Below, piece after piece: positions 6,130-8,902 of a DNA stretch of 8,902 nt (the stretch's first letter is position 1; the number at the start of each line of letters is the position of its first letter). Source of the DNA: JACCQS01 sp050999295 (lineage in GTDB: Bacteria > Actinomycetota > Actinomycetes > Mycobacteriales > Geodermatophilaceae). The stretch spans positions 1 through 8,902 of the forward strand of contig JBPCPI010000076.1 of assembly GCA_050999295.1 (NCBI GenBank). The letters are read 5' to 3'. Below the pieces are notes generated by a model, which was given only the letters and a program-made list of their open reading frames with translations, was not told the DNA's origin and did not search any database. The translations under genes were made by a program, and so were the position numbers.

Positions 6130-6909
6130 TCAGAAGCGAGCGCGCATCTCGGCGACTGCGGTTTCCACCGGGCCGTCGACGATGAGCTTGCCCTGCTCGA
6201 GCAGGATGCCGCGCTCACAGAGGTCGGCGACCATGTTCAGGTCATGGCTGACAATCACCAGAGCGTGGCCGGCGGCTTTGAGCTCTCGGATCCGGGCCAG
6301 GCATTTGCGCTGGAACGGTTCGTCGCCGACGGCCAAGATCTCGTCGACCAGGAAGATGTCCGGCTCGGTGTGCACGGCGACGGAGAACGCCAGCCGCAGG
6401 AACATCCCCGAGGAGTAGAACTTCACCTCGGTGTCGATGAACTCCGGGATCTCGCTGAACGCGACGATGTCATCGAACCGGTCGTCGATCTGCGCTTCGG
6501 TCATGCCGAGAATCGCCCCGTTGAGATGGACGTTCTCCCGGCCGGTCAGGTCGGGGTGAAAGCCCGCGCCAACCTCGATCAGGCCAGCTACGTTCCCGCG
6601 AACCATGACCTGCCCGTCGTCGGCCCGCATCACCCCAGAGATCAGCTTCAGCAAAGTGCTCTTGCCCGACCCGTTGAGCCCGAGCAGCGCCACGGTCTCG
6701 CCGTCGTTGATGTGGAAGGACACGTCGGTCAGCGCGACGAACTTGTTGGTCAGCGGCTCCTTGCGCCCGCGCAGCGTCCAGACGACGAGTTCTTTCAGAG
6801 AACTGCTGTGCCGCAACGTGAACCGCTTGGTCACCTGGTCGACGATGATCCGAGTGTCCGGGCCTGGGATGGTCATCGGGCCGGATTCGGCATCGGTCAC
6901 GTCAGTCAT
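6130..6909 (-). CDS. wzt: ABC transporter ATP-binding protein of polysaccharide export (Wzt type, no C-terminal glycan domain)
   Basis: A 259-residue ATPase that powers export of a lipid-linked polysaccharide through its partner Wzm. It has Walker A GLNGSGKST (77-85), the GAGFHPDLTGRENV block (114-127) typical of the Wzt/TagH branch, the signature YSSGM (165-169), Walker B IFLVDE with Glu190, and the switch histidine in SHD (His222). The protein ends at MRARF soon after the nucleotide-binding domain. It therefore lacks the extra glycan-binding domain of Wzt proteins such as those of E. coli O9a and resembles the short Wzt of Klebsiella O2a and the mycobacterial galactan exporter Rv3781. ATG 6909 is 19 nt after the wzm stop, so the two are an operon with wzm first. 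An alternative Met12 start has no better ribosome binding site. The transported glycan is inferred, not shown. Confidence 0.92.
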   Translation of the reverse strand: MTDVTDAESGPMTIPGPDTRIIVDQVTKRFTLRHSSSLKELVVWTLRGRKEPLTNKFVALTDVSFHINDGETVALLGLNGSGKSTLLKLISGVMRADDGQVMVRGNVAGLIEVGAGFHPDLTGRENVHLNGAILGMTEAQIDDRFDDIVAFSEIPEFIDTEVKFYSSGMFLRLAFSVAVHTEPDIFLVDEILAVGDEPFQRKCLARIRELKAAGHALVIVSHDLNMVADLCERGILLEQGKLIVDGPVETAVAEMRARF

Positions 6910-6928
6910 GCGGCGCCCATCGGAGCGG

Positions 6929-7792
6929 TCACAGCTCCTGTGCGAACTGGCCGTCTAAGCGCCGGAAGGTTGCCTGGCCGACAACCAGCACGAGGCTGGA
7001 CAGCACCAACGCGCCGAGCCCGATCCAGCCCAGGTTCGGAAGTACGGCGCTGGTCTCGTCGGTGGCCGGGAACCAGAAGCAGAAGTGGAACAGTTCGACC
7101 GCGGCGGTCAGCGGGTTGGCCTGATAGAGCCACCAGAGCGGGCCGGTACCGATCGCGTCGGTGACCATGGTCCAGAAGTACAGGACCGGTGAGATCCAGG
7201 TGGCCACCATCAGGATCAGGTCGACGAAGTTCTCGGCATCCCGGAAGACCACATTGATCGCGCCGAACAGCAGTCCCAGGCCGAGGGAGAACACCGTCAC
7301 GATCAGAAACCCCAGCACGCCGGCCCCCAGTTGGAGCGGCGAGGGCCGCCAACCGGCAATGAGGGCACCCGCGATCAGCACCAGAACCTGTGGAAAGAGG
7401 TGCACCATGGCGACCCACAGCGAGGACACCGGGAATAACTCCCGTGGGAGATAGATCTTCTTGACCAGGGCGCCATTGCCGACGATCGACCGAGTCGCGT
7501 TGCCGAACGCCTCACTGAAGTAGTTGATCGCGACGATGCCGGAGAACAGGTACACCGCGAAGTCCTCGATGTTGCGACTCAGCCCTAGAAACACACCAAT
7601 CGCGAAGTAGAAGACGACGAACTGGACAGCCGGTTTGAGGTAGGACCAGAACAGACCCAGGATCGAGGCCTGATAGCGGATCCGGAGCTCTTTGCGTACG
7701 AGCAGCCTGACCAGATACCGCCGCCGCAATACATCCAGCAGACCGGCGCCGCGACCGGGCTCGACGAAGCCGTCGGCCTCCAGGGTGGTCAC
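6929..7792 (-). CDS. wzm: ABC-2 polysaccharide export permease (Wzm type)
   Basis: A 287-residue membrane protein of the ABC-2 family that forms the channel for a lipid-linked polysaccharide. A cytoplasmic N-terminus ends in the typical amphipathic stretch RKELRIRYQASILGLFWSYLKP (about 33-54). Hydrophobic segments follow at roughly 55-70, 79-92, 121-146, 155-180, 190-211 and 255-273, with NGALVKKIYLPRELFP (106-121) and RDAENFVDLILM (184-195) as family-like cytoplasmic blocks. The start is GTG 7792 (VTTLEADG), with only weak Shine-Dalgarno likeness upstream. It is the first gene of the wzm-wzt pair. About 180 bp separate it from the OYE gene, and that gap carries two structured elements, so it probably has its own promoter there; I could not pick out a clear -35/-10. 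Mycobacterial Rv3783 is the closest known functional counterpart I can name. Confidence 0.92.
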   Translation of the reverse strand: MTTLEADGFVEPGRGAGLLDVLRRRYLVRLLVRKELRIRYQASILGLFWSYLKPAVQFVVFYFAIGVFLGLSRNIEDFAVYLFSGIVAINYFSEAFGNATRSIVGNGALVKKIYLPRELFPVSSLWVAMVHLFPQVLVLIAGALIAGWRPSPLQLGAGVLGFLIVTVFSLGLGLLFGAINVVFRDAENFVDLILMVATWISPVLYFWTMVTDAIGTGPLWWLYQANPLTAAVELFHFCFWFPATDETSAVLPNLGWIGLGALVLSSLVLVVGQATFRRLDGQFAQEL

Positions 7793-7852
7793 GACGAGAA
7801 GCCTAACCAGCCATCCCCTCGTGGTCCGGCAACCACCGGCACGCGGCAGCCA

Positions 7853-7902
7853 ACCGACTTAGGGGACCCCTGCGACGATTGATACGTAGGAACCTTCCCC
7901 TG
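7853..7902 (-). terminator. Structured 3' element, copy B (inverted relative of 6069-6118)
   Basis: Read on the minus strand, this segment aligns without gaps to copy A at 36 of 50 positions. The outer stem is retained (plus-strand arms AGGGGA 7861-7866 and TCCCCT 7896-7901). Its inner bases differ, but it can still form a slightly shifted inner stem (CCTACG with CGCAGG, five of six pairs). It follows the OYE gene on the same strand, beyond hairpin 7921-7978, and precedes wzm, so it may end OYE transcription or lie in the wzm leader. Confidence 0.5.
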
Positions 7903-7920
7903 TCGCCCCTACGAGGCAAA

Positions 7921-7978
7921 TGATCATCGGCAAACAGGGCATTCTCGTGGCGGAAATCGGCCCTTTTGCCGATGATCA
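7921..7978 (-). terminator. Large palindromic hairpin overlapping the OYE stop codon
   Basis: A perfect 14-bp inverted repeat has arms TGATCATCGGCAAA (7921-7934) and TTTGCCGATGATCA (7965-7978). The stem continues with AGGGC (7936-7940) pairing GCCCT (7960-7964) after a bulge. On the minus strand it begins with the same CCAAGTTGATCATCGG 16-mer found after glf. The TGA stop of the OYE gene (7976-7978) is the first three bases of the palindrome, so the element is fused to the coding end. It probably acts as a terminator for that gene. Confidence 0.65.
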
Positions 7979-8902
7979 ACTTGGTTTCTGGCCCGGGCGC
8001 CAGCGGGCGTGGCCCGTCTTCGGGGTTCCCTCGCGGGCCAGTTGCAGGCGCGGCTTCGGGCCATCGGTGCGGCCGGTCTGCGGCGCCCGGGCTCCGGCCA
8101 TCCAGGGCAGTGGCCAGGGCGCGCCGGGACCGGAGTACCCCTGCTCGATCGCCGCATGCAGGGTCCAATTCGGGTCGTAGAGATGTGCCCGGCCGAGCGC
8201 GCACAGGTCGGCCCGCCCGGCCAGCAGCAGCGAGTTGACGTCGTCCCAGGACGAGATCACGCCCACCGCGATCGTCGCGATCCCGACCTTGTTCCGGATC
8301 GCGTCGGCGAACGGCGTCTGGTACGAGCGGCCGAAGTCCGGCTTCTCCTGCGGCGCGATCTGCCCGGTGGACACGTCGATGGCATCCGCGCCGGCATCGG
8401 CGAAGGCCCGGGCGATCTGCAGCGCATCGGCCCCGGTGATCCCGCCCTCGATCCAGTCGGTGGCCGAGATCCGTACGCTGATCGGCTTGTCGTCCGGCCA
8501 GACTTCCCGGATCGCGGCGAAGACCTCCAGCGGGTAGCGCAGCCGGTTGTCCAGCGATCCACCGTAGGAGTCGGTGCGCCGGTTAGTGATCGGCGAGATG
8601 AACGAACTCAGCAGGTAGCCGTGCGCGCAGTGCAACTCCAGCAGGTCGAACCCGGCACGATCGGCCATCCGCGCCGCGGCGACGAACTGATCCCGGATCC
8701 CGGCCATCTCCGCCGCGGTCAACTCGCGCGGGACCTGGCTCACGCCCGGCTGGTAGGCAACGGCCGACGGTGCGACGAGCGGCCAGTTGGCCCCGGCATC
8801 GGTCAGCGGCTGGTCGATCCCCTCCCACATCAGCCGGGTTGAGCCCTTGCGCCCGGAATGTCCGAGCTGGATGCCGATCGCGGCGCTGGACTGCTCGTGC
8901 AC
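7976..8902 (-). CDS. OYE-family NADH:flavin oxidoreductase domain, N-terminus beyond window; probably from a salicylyl-CoA/anthraniloyl-CoA hydroxylase fusion
   Basis: The frame enters from the right edge and runs 308 residues to TGA. The first codon happens to be GTG but is internal, because it lies in the barrel just before IGIQLGHSGRKGS. The sequence is an FMN TIM-barrel reductase of the old yellow enzyme class: ELHCAHGYLLSSFISP holds the paired substrate-binding histidines, followed by NRRTDSYGGSLDNRLR, SVRISATDW, DVSTGQ, a FMN-phosphate region near TIAVGVISS, and LCALGRAHLYDP. The style of these blocks (SSFISPITNRR, YDPNWTLHAA, GRTDGPKPR tail) recalls the C-terminal half of bifunctional salicylyl-CoA 5-hydroxylase and anthraniloyl-CoA monooxygenase/reductase, which fuse an FAD monooxygenase to an OYE domain. 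That would place it in CoA-dependent aromatic degradation, but the upstream part is needed to decide; a stand-alone YqjM-like ene-reductase is the alternative. Confidence 0.88.
   Translation of the reverse strand: MHEQSSAAIGIQLGHSGRKGSTRLMWEGIDQPLTDAGANWPLVAPSAVAYQPGVSQVPRELTAAEMAGIRDQFVAAARMADRAGFDLLELHCAHGYLLSSFISPITNRRTDSYGGSLDNRLRYPLEVFAAIREVWPDDKPISVRISATDWIEGGITGADALQIARAFADAGADAIDVSTGQIAPQEKPDFGRSYQTPFADAIRNKVGIATIAVGVISSWDDVNSLLLAGRADLCALGRAHLYDPNWTLHAAIEQGYSGPGAPWPLPWMAGARAPQTGRTDGPKPRLQLAREGTPKTGHARWRPGQKPS

Noticed and set aside
6069..7902. wzm-wzt as a transposon bounded by terminal inverted repeats
   Set aside because: There is no transposase and no target duplication seen, and the repeats are only 72% identical with stem-loop structure; 3' regulatory elements explain them better.
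7803..8204. A 133-codon minus frame through the wzm upstream gap
   Set aside because: It overlaps the OYE coding end in another frame, has no motif, and passes through two structured noncoding elements.

Overview
The window is high-GC DNA with GTG as well as ATG starts, at least one probable leaderless promoter, and Glf/Wzm/Wzt proteins of the actinobacterial type. I read it as a chromosomal segment of an Actinomycetota species; no rRNA, tRNA, CRISPR or transposase is visible, and genus cannot be set from the sequence alone.

Layout. Positions 1-3547 (minus strand) hold three genes read right to left: a metallophosphoesterase with N-terminal membrane helices, a six-helix Pr6Pr-type membrane protein, and a class-V aminotransferase-fold PLP enzyme cut by the left edge. 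Two short tandem repeats sit around the start of the last gene. A 166-bp divergent intergenic region with three copies of a 9-mer separates this block from glf (3714-4922, plus), encoding UDP-galactopyranose mutase. After glf comes a large palindromic hairpin, then a SoxR-box-like promoter whose -10 lies only 6 nt before the ATG of a quinone-oxidoreductase-like MDR protein (5067-6044, plus). Convergent to it are wzt and wzm (6130-7792, minus), the two parts of an ABC-2 polysaccharide exporter. At the right edge is the C-terminal part of an old-yellow-enzyme (OYE) flavoprotein (7976-8902, minus), probably the reductase half of a salicylyl-CoA or anthraniloyl-CoA hydroxylase fusion.

How they fit. 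Glf makes UDP-galactofuranose, and Wzm/Wzt exports a lipid-linked glycan made in the cytoplasm. The Wzt has no C-terminal glycan-binding domain. Together they suggest a galactofuranose-containing envelope polysaccharide (arabinogalactan galactan or a similar glycan); the galactofuranosyltransferases are not in the window. The quinone reductase looks like an independent redox-stress gene placed between them.

The least ordinary content is intergenic. There are two pairs of related structured elements. One is a palindrome sharing the 16-mer CCAAGTTGATCATCGG, found just after glf and at the stop codon of the OYE gene. The other is a 50-bp element (36/50 identical, no gaps) found 3' of the quinone reductase and 3' of the OYE gene, so that the pair flanks wzm-wzt in inverted orientation. 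All four copies lie downstream of a gene and in its sense direction, suggesting terminator or 3'-UTR families repeated in this genome.
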